Positions 34,599 through 43,551 of a stretch of 64,000 nucleotides of DNA are shown one piece after another. The translations under genes and the position numbers were made by a program. The DNA is taken from assembly GCA_041395205.1 (NCBI GenBank), contig JAWLAZ010000002.1:62001-126000 (forward strand), read 5' to 3'. A model generated the notes under the pieces. That model saw nothing but the letters and a program-made list of their open reading frames with translations. It did no database searches and was not told the DNA's origin. Every line of letters begins with the position of its first letter. Position 1 is the stretch's first letter. The DNA is from JAHEFU01 sp041395205 (GTDB lineage: Bacteria > 4484-113 > JAFGCY01).

Positions 34599-35294
34599 TC
34601 AGAACTCGAGCAGCGAGGCGTGCAGCTTGAGCCAGTTGCGCCAGTGCCGCCAGCCCGGGCAGTGCCGCTCGACGAGTTGCCAGAAGCTGCGGCTGTGGTC
34701 CATGTGGCGCAGGTGGCAGAGCTCGTGGATGATCACGTAGTCGATCACCTCCGGGCGGCAGAGCATCAGGCGGCGGTTTAGGGTGATCGTGCCGGTGTTG
34801 CTGCAGGAACCCCAGCGCGAGCGGTAGTCCTTCAGCACCAGCGCGCTGCCGGCGAGACCGGTGCGGGCGCTGTGCTCACGCAGGCGCGGTTCGATGCAGG
34901 GCATGCCCTCGCGGTCGATCAGGCGGTCCAGCCCGAGGCGGATGCAGTGGCGCTGCATCTCCAGCGAGGCGGACTCGGGGGCGGGCAGCAGCATCAGGCC
35001 TTCAGTGGTGACCTGCGGCTCGACGCCGGGCTGCAGCTCGATGCGGCAGGCGCGGCCCAGCCAGGGCATGCTCCCGCCCTGCTCCGGGCGCAGCTCAAGC
35101 CGGCCCGCGAGCCGCGAGCGCATTTCGTGCTGGCTGGCCAGCACCCAGCCGCTGCGCTCCTCCACGAAGCGCCGGCCCTCGGCCTCGCTCACATGCGCGG
35201 GCAGGCGCAGCACCACGCTGCTGTCCTGGCGCACCTCAAGCGAGATCCGGCGGCGGCGGGCACTGCGCACGATTTCGTAGTCGGGAAGTTCGAT
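34599..35294 (-). CDS. YgjP-type (DUF45) zinc metallopeptidase-like protein
   Basis: A protein of about 231 residues of the YgjP/WLM family. The zinc motif HELCHLRHMDHSRSFW is near the C-terminus, the fold-defining RSRWGSCSNTGTITLNRRL is upstream of it, and the N-terminus has YEIVRSARRRRISLEVR. No ATG, GTG or TTG precedes this conserved N-terminus closely; the first GTG (35270) is inside it. TAGAAT (35300-35305, minus strand) stands 5 bases before an in-frame ATC at 35294, so I give that codon as the tentative start. Function in bacteria is unclear; a DNA-protein crosslink or type-I restriction link is known for some relatives. Confidence 0.8.
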   Translation of the reverse strand: MELPDYEIVRSARRRRISLEVRQDSSVVLRLPAHVSEAEGRRFVEERSGWVLASQHEMRSRLAGRLELRPEQGGSMPWLGRACRIELQPGVEPQVTTEGLMLLPAPESASLEMQRHCIRLGLDRLIDREGMPCIEPRLREHSARTGLAGSALVLKDYRSRWGSCSNTGTITLNRRLMLCRPEVIDYVIIHELCHLRHMDHSRSFWQLVERHCPGWRHWRNWLKLHASLLEF

Positions 35295-35373
35295 GAGACA
35301 TTCTAGCCTGCTGGGCCATGCCGGTGACGGGCTTGCCAGCCAGGCAGGCTGCGAAGATTGCCAGTAGTGATGC

Positions 35374-35970
35374 TTACCAGGTGTAGGCGCGGTAGCATCC
35401 CGGGTGCTCGGGGAGCCTGAGGGACAGGCGGCAGCGCAGCGCCATGTCCTCGAACATCTGCGCCTGCTGCAGGAGCTGTTCATTGGTCAGCAGGCAGTAT
35501 GTGCCGAACTGCCACTCCCGGGCGAACCAGTCACGCAGGACCATGAGCAGCCGCCGGTCCAGCTGTTCCGCCAGCCGCGACTGCCTGATCCAGAACATGG
35601 CAACGGCATCGATTTCCTCCCAGCGCATCTCCGCGCCGGGCTGGACTGCCGCTTCCGCCAGCCAGCGCGCATTGCGCGGAAAGATGTAGATGCAGCCCAG
35701 GCATTCATTCTGCTCGGGGTTCATGACAGTGAAGGTGAAGGCCTCGCGTGCGTTGTGGCGCTGTTCGGCGCGCTCAAGATCAGCGCGGTTGTCAGCGAGC
35801 GAGAAGCCGTCCTCGGGCCAGCCGGACTGGTCCCAGCTGCGCAGGAAGTCCCGGCTTTCCATTACGGCGGCGTAATCCAGCCTGGCATCCGCCGCCAGCA
35901 GGGGCCGGATCAGGAAGTCAGCTGTGCGAATACCCTCAGGAATGGCAGCCTGTTCATCATTGAAGGCCAT
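35374..35970 (-). CDS. GNAT-like acetyltransferase domain protein
   Basis: A 198-residue protein with the GNAT-like segments FLIRPLLAADARLDYAAV (about 19-36), NECLGCIYIFPRNA (about 87-100) and a C-terminal AQMFEDMALRCRLSL. The central acetyl-CoA-binding signature is weak, so the enzyme class is likely but the acceptor is unknown. The ATG at 35970 has GACAAT 7 bases upstream. The frame stays open far upstream, but that part is the shadow of the divergent gene. It is divergent from the DUF4259-like gene over 63 bases. Confidence 0.6.
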   Translation of the reverse strand: MAFNDEQAAIPEGIRTADFLIRPLLAADARLDYAAVMESRDFLRSWDQSGWPEDGFSLADNRADLERAEQRHNAREAFTFTVMNPEQNECLGCIYIFPRNARWLAEAAVQPGAEMRWEEIDAVAMFWIRQSRLAEQLDRRLLMVLRDWFAREWQFGTYCLLTNEQLLQQAQMFEDMALRCRLSLRLPEHPGCYRAYTW

Positions 35971-35977
35971 CGCCGCT

Positions 35978-36026
35978 ATTGTCCACCATGTGCCTGCGGC
36001 TGGCAGTCCGTTCCGGCTGGGATAAT
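35978..36026. promoter_or_regulatory. Divergent leaderless promoters
   Basis: GACAAT on the minus strand (35978-35983) and GATAAT on the plus strand (36021-36026) each stand 7 bases before their ATG (35970 and 36034). Confidence 0.5.
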
Positions 36027-36033
36027 CAGGCGC

Positions 36034-37371
36034 ATGGAATGCTGGGGGGTCGGCCCCTTCGAGAATGAGCATGCGCTGAACTGGCTTGTGCGGCTGGCGG
36101 CGGCTGAGACGCATCCGGATCAGGTCGTGCGCCGCGTGCTGGACGGTGCGGGCAGCGTGCCGCTGGAGCTGGCAATCGAGGCCGTCTGCAGTGCGACACT
36201 CGCTGCCAACACCACCGTGCGCGTGAAGAAGATCGCGATGCCGCGTGAGGCCTGGCAGTGGATGGAGCGCGAGCGCTTCGACTGCAGCACGGTGCCGCGC
36301 AATGACTACCGCCGCGCCCTGCTGAGGCTGGCCGAAGGGAGTGAGCTGGAGGAGCGCTGGCAGCGCAGCACTGACTACGCCGAGTGGCGGCGGGTGCTGG
36401 TGCGCATCGAGCAGCGCTTCACGCCGACGCCGCATCTGAAGTTCGTGCTGCCGGATCATGCCAACGAGCGCGAGCCGTTCTGGTACTGGCGGATCCGCCA
36501 GCCGGCGCTGTACCGGCAGCTGCTGGCGGGAAGCTACGGCGTGGACAGGCGCGCGCATGAGCGGTTGCGCATCGAACTGCAGTGCAGCGAGGGGGAGTTC
36601 ACGGAGGCGGCGATCCATGCTGCCGCGCAGATTGGCAACCGCCAGCTGCAGCTCAACGGGCTCGGCCGCCTGGAAAGTGCCGACGGCCAGCGCGGCTCGG
36701 TGTTCTTCCGCACGCACCGCGGGATGCAGCGCGAGGCCCTGCGCCTGCTGACGGCCTGCCTGCGGCGCTGCGGCCTGCCGCGGGACAGCGTGTTCTTCCA
36801 TGCGGCGGCGGAGCGCAGCGGACCGTTCAACGTGGCGCGCCGGCTCTATCCGCAGCGGCTCAGGCGGCGCGAGGGCGTGGCCGGCACGGCGATGACGAAG
36901 CTCGTTGCCAGCCTGCGCTTCCAGAAGCCAGGGGCAGTCTTCTGCTACCAGGCGCTGCCGGGTTTCTGGCACTACGGGCGCGTGATGAGCATCTCGGCGG
37001 ATGTCGGCGTGGGGCCGGACTGCATGCTGCTGCACTTCTACCGGGAGAGCAGCGTGGCGATGACGACCCTGCCGCAGTTCAGGCGGGAGGATCTGCTCTG
37101 CGGGCCGCTGGTGACGGACCGCACGCCCTGGGCCTGCGGGATGTTCCAGACAGTTGACAGGATCCCTCTGAGCGCGGAGGAGCAGCGGGCCGCCGGCGGG
37201 GCGGAGGCACCATTGCGGATTGAGCAGCTGGGGCGGCATGGGGAACCGCAGGCGGGCATGGAGGGACTGGCCGGGGCCGGCGTGGCGGGCTTCAGCAGCC
37301 ACCTGCAGATTGACGAGCGGCTCTGCCTGGCGCATGACATTGCGCTGTCGCCACTGGAACTGGAGGAATGA
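36034..37371 (+). CDS. DUF4259-like N-terminus with large unassigned domain
   Basis: A 445-residue cytosolic protein. The first residues, WGVGPFENEHALNWL, match the G-x-GPF-x-N-x-x-A-x-x-W start of DUF4259 proteins, which covers about 130 residues. The remaining 300 residues are rich in Arg, Leu and Glu and match nothing I know. The ATG at 36034 has GATAAT 7 bases upstream; the frame is open upstream but only as a shadow of the GNAT gene. A repeat-rich stretch begins right after its stop. Confidence 0.65.
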   Translation: MECWGVGPFENEHALNWLVRLAAAETHPDQVVRRVLDGAGSVPLELAIEAVCSATLAANTTVRVKKIAMPREAWQWMERERFDCSTVPRNDYRRALLRLAEGSELEERWQRSTDYAEWRRVLVRIEQRFTPTPHLKFVLPDHANEREPFWYWRIRQPALYRQLLAGSYGVDRRAHERLRIELQCSEGEFTEAAIHAAAQIGNRQLQLNGLGRLESADGQRGSVFFRTHRGMQREALRLLTACLRRCGLPRDSVFFHAAAERSGPFNVARRLYPQRLRRREGVAGTAMTKLVASLRFQKPGAVFCYQALPGFWHYGRVMSISADVGVGPDCMLLHFYRESSVAMTTLPQFRREDLLCGPLVTDRTPWACGMFQTVDRIPLSAEEQRAAGGAEAPLRIEQLGRHGEPQAGMEGLAGAGVAGFSSHLQIDERLCLAHDIALSPLELEE

Positions 37372-37712
37372 GGAGGCCCGGAGCAATCCGGGCAAGGGAG
37401 AACACAGAGGGATTAACCACAGAGGGCACTGAGAGCGCAGAGGAAGAATTGGCAGAAGGCATGAGGCAGTAGGCAGAAGCAGAAGGCAGAATGAGAATCA
37501 GGAACCGTAGCGGCGGCAGCCCTGCCGCCTGTGAGTTGGCAGTAGGCAGTAGTCAGTGGGCAGAAAGCAGAAGCGGAGTGTAGCTCTTAGAGCTACAGGG
37601 CCATGTTGGTCTGGAGACCAACACTCCGGTAGCGGCGGCACCCTTGCCGCCGGGGGAAGCTCATGTCAATCCATGAATGTAACAATTCCTGCATCGGAAT
37701 GATCCCAGCAAT
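37372..37712. repeat. Repeat region with a two-hairpin element
   Basis: 37385-37440 has CACAGAGGG phrases and 37455-37570 has GCAGTAG/GCAGAAG heptamers. 37571-37628 is a two-hairpin unit (GTAGCTCT/AGAGCTAC, link AGGGCCATG, then TTGGTCT/AGACCAA, then CACTCC). 37500-37530 and 37628-37660 carry GTAGCGGCGGCA phrases. No gene is seen. Confidence 0.7.
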
Positions 37713-38189
37713 ATGAAGCACTGGACATCAGCGCAGCGCATCATCTGGACTGTGTCAGTTTGCTGGCTGTTGTTTCTGCTGCTCTCGCGCTTCATTTCCT
37801 CCATCTACTACTACCGACATCCCGACTACTATTTTCGCCTGCCTCAGACCCTGTTACGCGATGCTCAGCAGTTCGTGTATCCGGAGTATCCCGCACCCTT
37901 CATAATGGGCATTCCCCTGGCGCTGGTGCTGTTATCAATTTACTTCACAGGTGGGCTGGATGGCCGCAGGCGGATGCCCCTGAGACTGCTCATCCTGCTG
38001 GTGTTGATAGTGTATGGACTGGTGCTTTATGGTATTGGCAATCTGTTTTCACCGGCCGCCAGCACAACCATAATCGTGAATATCTCATTATTGCTGGTCC
38101 TATGCAACTCATTCTGGAAACGCAACAGCACCGGGGCATTATCGTTAGCAACATCTTCCGCTGAATCAGTTCCGGAAGGTGAAACATGA
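37713..38189 (+). CDS. Small integral membrane protein
   Basis: A 158-residue protein with four membrane segments (WTVSVCWLLFLLLSRF, MGIPLALVLLSIYF, LLILLVLIVYGLVLYGIG and IIVNISLLLVLCN). No family is recognised. GC content and codon use are lower than the neighbours. The start is not strongly supported: no clear ribosome site, and GAATGAT lies about 9 bases before the ATG. It overlaps the next membrane gene by 4 bases (ATGA), so the two are co-translated. Confidence 0.6.
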   Translation: MKHWTSAQRIIWTVSVCWLLFLLLSRFISSIYYYRHPDYYFRLPQTLLRDAQQFVYPEYPAPFIMGIPLALVLLSIYFTGGLDGRRRMPLRLLILLVLIVYGLVLYGIGNLFSPAASTTIIVNISLLLVLCNSFWKRNSTGALSLATSSAESVPEGET

Positions 38190-38626
38190 GGCAGTTCCGC
38201 TCAATCCAGCGGGTGGCCTTTGGCAGCATCCTCGGCTGGGCGATTGCCCTGCCCCTGCTGCCACGGCTGGCGGAGCTGTATGCCGTCAGCACCTACAGCC
38301 ACTTTGACTACGGGCCATGGAACGTCAGGGTGGACAGCAATCCGGCAGAACTGGTGCTTGCCAACTTCCCGCTGTACATCCTGGCTGCCTTATTGCTCTG
38401 GCGGCAGTGGGTCAGTCCCGGATTGCAGGTCAGCCAGGCACTAATGGTTTCCGTCGTGATCTACTACGTTTTCATACTGTTCACTGGGGGTTTCCCACGT
38501 GCACCGGGGCTGACCATGACCATGCTGAACGGGCTGATTCTGTCACTGATCGCAGTACTGGCTGTCTGGGATAGCGATCAGGTAAACGAATACGAAGCTA
38601 TGCAGGAAGCGGATTGTAGCTCTTAG
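38186..38626 (+). CDS. Small integral membrane protein, tail supplied by a repeat
   Basis: A 146-residue protein with three or four membrane helices (FGSILGWAIALPLLPRL, LANFPLYILAALLLWRQW, LMVSVVIYYVFILFTGG and LNGLILSLIAVLAVW). It overlaps the preceding membrane gene by ATGA. Its last codons (DCSS, stop) lie inside a dispersed two-hairpin repeat (38607-38664), so the repeat has inserted at, or provides, the end of the gene. Function unknown. Confidence 0.6.
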   Translation: MRQFRSIQRVAFGSILGWAIALPLLPRLAELYAVSTYSHFDYGPWNVRVDSNPAELVLANFPLYILAALLLWRQWVSPGLQVSQALMVSVVIYYVFILFTGGFPRAPGLTMTMLNGLILSLIAVLAVWDSDQVNEYEAMQEADCSS

Positions 38627-39146
38627 AGCTACAGGGCCATGTTGGTCTGGAGACCAACACACCGGCGGCGGCGGCACTTTGCAGCCTGTGAGTAGTCAGT
38701 GGGCAGTGGTCAGTGGTCAGAAGCGGAGTGTAGCTCTTGAGAGCTACAGGGCCATGTTGGTCTGGAGACCAACACTCCGATAGCGGCGACACACCTGCCG
38801 CCTGTGAGTAGACAGTGGTCAGTGGTCAGTAGGCAGAAGCGGAGTGTAGCTCTTGAGAGCTACAGGGCCATGTTGGTCTGGAGACCAACACTCCAACCTC
38901 GCGCTCCCATGCCCCACCCTGCCTTCTGCTCTTGCCTTCTGCCTGACTTACATCAGGCAGCCATTGATGCGGGCTGACTGCCCGCACTCCGGCGAGCTGA
39001 ATGCTCGCGCTCCCATGCCCCACCCTGCCTTCTGCCTTTTGCCTTCTGCCTGACTTACATCAGGCCTCCTTGCCCGGATGGCTCCGGGCCTCCGCGTCAG
39101 GCCTCCGTTGTCCGGACAGCTCCGGACCTCCGAATACAATATCCCC
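38627..39146. repeat. Three two-hairpin elements and hairpin words
   Basis: Two-hairpin units like that at 37571 lie at 38607-38664, 38720-38779 and 38836-38894, separated by GTCAGTG and GCAG heptamer runs. 38940-39130 is a run of hairpin words with CTCC: CCTGA/TCAGG (twice), GCGGGC/GCCCGC, GCGAGC/GCTCGC, GCCCGGA/TCCGGGC and GTCCGGA/TCCGGAC. 39135-39140 is the TACAAT of the next gene. No gene is seen. Confidence 0.75.
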
Positions 39147-40754
39147 ATGGAACTGCTGTCCACGAGGGTCAACACCAACTCGGATGAATTCAGAGCCAAC
39201 CGCGAGGCCCAGCTTGCGCTGGAGCGCCAGCTCGATGAGCGCATAGCAAAGGTCAAGCAGGGCGGTGGCGAGAAGTACCGCGAGCGCCACGAAAGCCAGG
39301 GCAAGCTCTTCGTACGCGAACGCCTGGCGCTGCTGCTGGACCCCGGTACGGCCTGGCTGGAGCTGTCCACCCTGGCCGGCTGGGAGATGTACGACACCTG
39401 GCTGCCAAGCGCGGGGATCGTGACCGGGATCGGTGTGATCTCCGGCGTGACCTGCGTGGTGGTTGCCAACGACGCCACCGTCAAGGGCGGCACCTACCAC
39501 CCGATGACGGTCAAGAAACACCTGCGCGCCCAGCAGGTGGCGCTGGAGAACCACCTGCCCTGCGTCTACCTCGTTGACAGCGGCGGGGCCTTCCTGCCCC
39601 TGCAGAGCGAGGTCTTCCCGGACGTGGACGACTTCGGGCGGATCTTCTATAACCAGGCGCAGTTGTCGGCGCGCAACATCCCGCAGATCAGCGCGGTGCT
39701 CGGCAGTTGCACCGCCGGCGGAGCTTACGTACCGGCGATGTCGGACGAGGCGGTGATCACGAAGAACGGCACGATCTTCCTCGCCGGGCCGCCGCTCGTG
39801 AAGGCCGCCACCGGGGAGGAGATTTCCGCACTCGAGCTGGGCGGCGGCGAGGTGCATACCCGCATCAGCGGCGTGGCGGACAGGCTGGCGGATGACGACC
39901 CGCAGGCGATCCGCATCCTGCGTGAGATCGTTGCCAACCTCAACCGCCCCGACCCGCAGCCGCTCTCGCGCATCGCCGCCGAGGAGCCGAGGCACGACCC
40001 GGAGGAGCTGTACGGCATCGTGCCGGTGGACCTGAAGAAGCCGTATGATGTGAAGGAAGTGCTGGCGCGCATCGTGGATGGCAGCCGCTTCCACGAGTTC
40101 AAGCGCGAATATGGCGACACGCTGATCACGGGCTTTGCGCGCATCGAGGGCTGGAACGTGGGGATCCTTGCCAACCAGGGCATCCTGTTCTCGGAAAGCG
40201 CGCTGAAGGCCACGCACTTCATCGAGATGTGCTGCATGCGGCGTGTCCCCCTCATCTTTCTGCAGAACATCACCGGCTACATGGTGGGCCGGGCCGCCGA
40301 GCATGGCGGGATCGCGCGCGACGGGGCGAAGATGGTGCATGCCGTTGCCAATGCGCAGGTGCCGAAGTTCACGGTGGTGATCGGCGGCAGCTACGGCGCC
40401 GGCAACTACGGGATGTGTGGCCGGGCCTACGGGCCGCGCATGCTGTGGATGTGGCCGAACAGCCGCATCTCGGTGATGGGCGGGGAGCAGGCTGCAGGCG
40501 TGCTGGCCCAGGTGAAGCAGGAGCAGAATGAACGCAGCGGGCAGCCGCTGATGTCAGCCGATGAGGAGGCGGCCTTCAAGCAGCCGGTGCTGGACACCTA
40601 CGAGCGTGAGGGCAACCCCTACTACTCCACGGCAAGGCTGTGGGACGACGGCATCATCCGCCTGCGCGACACGAGGAAGATGCTGGCACTGGGAATCGCA
40701 GCGTCATTGCACGCTCCGATCGGAGAGATGAGGTTCGGTGTGGTGAGGATGTAG
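39147..40754 (+). CDS. Acyl-CoA carboxylase carboxyltransferase (methylcrotonyl-CoA carboxylase beta type)
   Basis: A 535-residue biotin-dependent carboxyltransferase with both crotonase-like halves. The first contains YLVDSGGAFLPLQSEVFPD and LGSCTAGGAYVPAMSDE. The second contains FLQNITGYMVGRAAEHGG, GGSYGAGNYGMCGRAYGPR and MWPNSRISVMGGEQAAGVL. Length and these motifs fit the beta subunit of 3-methylcrotonyl-CoA carboxylase (leucine breakdown), though propionyl- or geranyl-CoA substrates cannot be excluded. The biotin carboxylase/biotin-carrier partner is not adjacent. The ATG has TACAAT 6 bases upstream. Confidence 0.9.
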   Translation: MELLSTRVNTNSDEFRANREAQLALERQLDERIAKVKQGGGEKYRERHESQGKLFVRERLALLLDPGTAWLELSTLAGWEMYDTWLPSAGIVTGIGVISGVTCVVVANDATVKGGTYHPMTVKKHLRAQQVALENHLPCVYLVDSGGAFLPLQSEVFPDVDDFGRIFYNQAQLSARNIPQISAVLGSCTAGGAYVPAMSDEAVITKNGTIFLAGPPLVKAATGEEISALELGGGEVHTRISGVADRLADDDPQAIRILREIVANLNRPDPQPLSRIAAEEPRHDPEELYGIVPVDLKKPYDVKEVLARIVDGSRFHEFKREYGDTLITGFARIEGWNVGILANQGILFSESALKATHFIEMCCMRRVPLIFLQNITGYMVGRAAEHGGIARDGAKMVHAVANAQVPKFTVVIGGSYGAGNYGMCGRAYGPRMLWMWPNSRISVMGGEQAAGVLAQVKQEQNERSGQPLMSADEEAAFKQPVLDTYEREGNPYYSTARLWDDGIIRLRDTRKMLALGIAASLHAPIGEMRFGVVRM

Positions 40755-40832
40755 ATCAGGGACCGGGGACCTGGGACCAGGGACCAGGTTGCGGGGTGCA
40801 GTGACCACGGCATAGGATATTCGTCATTCGGT

Positions 40833-41516
40833 ATGAACAACTTCGGAAAGATCTTGACTGAATTGATTGAGTCCATTTCTCGTGGAGAAGTGTCTCTACT
40901 CAGTTCGTTTCTGGATAAAGGCGGCCATCCAGACTTTGGTTTGGATCAGGATCAATCGCTGCTTGGCAAAGCTGTATATCACCACAATGTAGAGGCTACG
41001 GCGCTACTACTGCTACACAAAGCAAAATGCTGGGACAGGCTCGAATACAGTGATCATAATGTCCTTGCCTCAGCAGCATTCAATGGCTACCCAGACATTG
41101 TCAAAATGCTACTTGAACATGGGATGCCAGTTGATGCCCACTGGCGCATTAGGACAACGGCACTCCATGAAGCCTGCATGATGAGATGCGGAGCTGATTG
41201 CCCGGCATGGGATTATGACGATGAGGTAGGATCGCCGGCCGAAACCGCCAGATTTGTTGAGACAGCAAGCATCCTGGTACAAGCCGGTGCAGATGTGAAT
41301 GCCGTCTGCGAAGACTGGCCTGGTCCCGACGTTGAATACACCCCTCTACATTTTGCCGTTGAAGCAGAATGTCTGGAACTGGTAGCGTTCCTGATAGCAA
41401 ATGATGCTGACAAGGGAGCGACAAGCAGTGAAGGCAGGACAGCTCTTGATCTGGCAAGAGAACGGAATGCAAGCAACATAATTGAGTTTCTTGAAGCACT
41501 CGATGCAAACGTGTAG
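40833..41516 (+). CDS. Ankyrin-repeat protein
   Basis: A 227-residue protein with about five ankyrin repeats, each with an A-L-H or P-L-H turn: NVLASAAFNGYPDIVKMLLE (about 76-95), TTALHEACMMRC, TPLHFAVEAECLELVAFLI and TALDLARERNASNIIEFLE. It probably binds another protein. GC content is clearly lower than that of the flanking genes and codon use is AT-richer, so it was probably acquired by transfer. TAGGAT lies 14 bases before the ATG; no ribosome site is clear. Confidence 0.85.
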   Translation: MNNFGKILTELIESISRGEVSLLSSFLDKGGHPDFGLDQDQSLLGKAVYHHNVEATALLLLHKAKCWDRLEYSDHNVLASAAFNGYPDIVKMLLEHGMPVDAHWRIRTTALHEACMMRCGADCPAWDYDDEVGSPAETARFVETASILVQAGADVNAVCEDWPGPDVEYTPLHFAVEAECLELVAFLIANDADKGATSSEGRTALDLARERNASNIIEFLEALDANV

Positions 41517-42188
41517 CAGGTGCTGGATAAATCAATGCCGCCGGACATCCCGGGTGGGGATTGAGCCACAGGCGAAATTCACAGGGCGGGAATGGCGAAC
41601 AGGCCGGCGGCCATTGAGGATATAGGAGCTGGGTTGTAGGGTGTAGTGGAAGTAAGGCGTATCTGCCTCGCGAAGCACCCTGCCCTGTTGCCACTGCACG
41701 CGTGCTGGCGTCGCCGGGCGACGCCGGTCCTGTACTGCCTGGAAATCTCTGTGCTCTCTGTGGCTCTGTGTTTCGAATCGACGAGTGGGATTGTCAATTC
41801 AGCAGCTGGAGAGCTAACCGAAACCCGAACCCGGACACCCGAAACCTATTGTGCGGCTTGCGCCGCCGTACCGCGCCTGGCTTGCGCCAGACCTCCGCTT
41901 GTGCGCATGCAAGTTGCGCAGCTCCGGCTGCGCCTGCGCTACGCGCTCCGGATAATCGCGCCAGACCTCCGTTTGTGCGACAGCAAGTGTCGCAGCTCCG
42001 GCTACGCCTCAGCTCCCTGCCAGCACACCCCGGCTAAAGCCGGAGCACCCACCTGCTACACCCCGGCTAAAGCCGGAGCTCCCACCTCCACCCCGGCTGA
42101 AGCCGGAGCTCCTTGAGCGGCTTGCCCCGCAGCACCATTGCCCGACTTACATCGGGCCTCCGTCCGTCCCCCTGCTATCTTCTTCCTC
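41517..42188. repeat. Hairpin-word region before the DinB cluster
   Basis: 41620-41660 has GGAGCTGGGTTGTAGGG and 41707-41728 a REP-like hairpin (GGCGTCGCCGGGCGACGCC). 41745-41775 has the CTCTGTGGCTCTGTG phrase. 41855-42160 is dense in hairpins: GCGGC/GCCGC, CTGGC/GCCAG, GCGCAG/CTGCGC, GTGCGAC/GTGTCGC, CCGGCT/AGCCGG (three times) and CCCGA/TCGGG, most followed by CTCC or CCTCC. 42176-42181 is the -10 (TATCTT) of the next gene. Confidence 0.75.
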
Positions 42189-42740
42189 ATGTACACACCT
42201 GAAGCGCTGCTGGACATCATGGAGCGTGTCCAGCATGGCAACCAGAACATCCTTGAGCACTGCCGCCAGTTCACGGATGAGCAGTTCAACCGGGTATTGC
42301 CCGGTTTCGGCTTTCCCACGCTGGCAGGCCAGCTCTTCCACATGATCAATGCTGAGCAGTACTGGCTGATGGTACTGACCGGCCGCTTCGCCGACGGCGA
42401 GAGCTTCACCGAGCAGGACAAGTTCGACTGGACGATTGCCAACTTCCGCAGCGTTGATCCGCTGGAGGACTACCGCCGGCGGGTGTACGCCGTGACGGTG
42501 GACTACATCAGGGGCATGACCCCGGAGGAGCTGCTCCGCCCGCGCGAGGTGTTCTGCGACCCCGGCGTGAAGGAAGTCCAGATTCCGGCGCATGTGCTGA
42601 TGCGGGTGGCAACGCATTACTTCCACCACCGCGGCGTGATCGCGGCGATGTGCCGCATGCTGGAGCAGCCCGTGCCGGAGGCCTATGCCTTCCTGGACTA
42701 CCCGTTGCATGAGCGGCCGCCGTTCGTGGAGAATCAGTAG
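42189..42740 (+). CDS. DinB-like four-helix protein (paralogue 1)
   Basis: A 183-residue DinB/YfiT-type bundle: an N-terminal helix (YTPEALLDIMERVQHGNQNI), GFGFPTLAGQLFHMINAEQYW (about 41-61, first metal histidine in QLFHM) and the C-terminal HYFHHRGVIAAMCRML (about 146-161) with the usual H-x-x-HHRG ligands. DinB-like proteins include thiol-dependent transferases and hydrolases; the substrate here is unknown. It is one of four paralogues in tandem. The ATG has TATCTT 7 bases upstream. Confidence 0.8.
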   Translation: MYTPEALLDIMERVQHGNQNILEHCRQFTDEQFNRVLPGFGFPTLAGQLFHMINAEQYWLMVLTGRFADGESFTEQDKFDWTIANFRSVDPLEDYRRRVYAVTVDYIRGMTPEELLRPREVFCDPGVKEVQIPAHVLMRVATHYFHHRGVIAAMCRMLEQPVPEAYAFLDYPLHERPPFVENQ

Positions 42741-43030
42741 TCAGTGGTCAGAAATCAGTGGTCAGTGGTCAGTGGTCCGTAGTCAGTAGTCAGTTCCTGG
42801 CCAGACTAACGGTTTGTTCTCCCAGCTCCGGCTTGCGCCGCCGTACCGCGCCTGGCTTGTGCCAGACCTCCGTTGTCAGATAAACCACAATGAGCGCGAA
42901 GAGCACTAAGATTTTGTGGATCACAAAAATTGGCTTCGTGGGCTGAAGAAATCTTTGTGGACCTGGTGTGCTTTGTGGTGAATCAGGAATTGCCCGGATT
43001 GCTTCGGGCCTCCCATGCTATACTATACAC
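42741..43030. repeat. Repeat spacer in the DinB cluster
   Basis: 42741-42800 is a run of GTCAGTGGTCAG units. 42830-42875 carries the GCGGC/CTGGC hairpin words with CTCC. 42880-42985 has a CACAAT/GAATC phrase related to the CACAGAG family. 43019-43024 is TATACT, the -10 of the next gene. Confidence 0.65.
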
Positions 43031-43549
43031 ATGTTTACAAGCAAGGATCTGCTGCGCTATCACGACATGGCGCACGACGGCCTCAGGCGGATGCTGGAGC
43101 ATGTGCTCACGCTGCCGCAGGAGAAGTTCCGCGAGCCGCTGGAGGGCTTCGCCGCACCCTCCGTGCGGGCCCAGCTCTGCCACATGCTCGATGTCGAGGC
43201 CTTCTGGGTCAAGGCGATCCAGGGTGGTGGCGAGGACCATGACTGGGAACATGCAGAAGACCTGCAGACTCCGCTTGACCTTGAGGCTTACCGTCTGGAG
43301 GTGGCAGCTGCGACACGCCGCTGGCTGGAAAGCGAAAGCGATGAGGCCCTGAACAGCGAGCGTGAGGTGAATGACAACGGCTGGTTCAACAGCGGTGTCC
43401 CCGCCGAGATGCTGCTGCACCTGATGACGCATGCTTACCACCACAAGGGCCAGATCGCGGCGATGTGCCGCCAGCTCGGGCATCCCGCGCCGATGACGGA
43501 CATGGTCTGGATCGGGCTGCAGCTCGGTGAGGGCGAGGAAAGGCAGTAG
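43031..43549 (+). CDS. DinB-like four-helix protein (paralogue 2)
   Basis: A 172-residue DinB-type protein: FTSKDLLRYHDMAHDGLRRM, PLEGFAAPSVRAQLCHMLDVE with the first conserved His, and LMTHAYHHKGQIAAMCRQLG (about 137-156) with the H-x-x-x-HHKGQ ligands. It shares layout and key residues with paralogues 1, 3 and 4. The ATG has TATACT 6 bases upstream, a clear leaderless start. Substrate unknown. Confidence 0.82.
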   Translation: MFTSKDLLRYHDMAHDGLRRMLEHVLTLPQEKFREPLEGFAAPSVRAQLCHMLDVEAFWVKAIQGGGEDHDWEHAEDLQTPLDLEAYRLEVAAATRRWLESESDEALNSEREVNDNGWFNSGVPAEMLLHLMTHAYHHKGQIAAMCRQLGHPAPMTDMVWIGLQLGEGEERQ

Positions 43550-43551
43550 GA

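Noticed and set aside
35971..37395. Long minus-strand extension of the GNAT gene
   Set aside because: It is the antisense shadow of the DUF4259-like gene; GACAAT 7 bases before the ATG at 35970 fixes the start.
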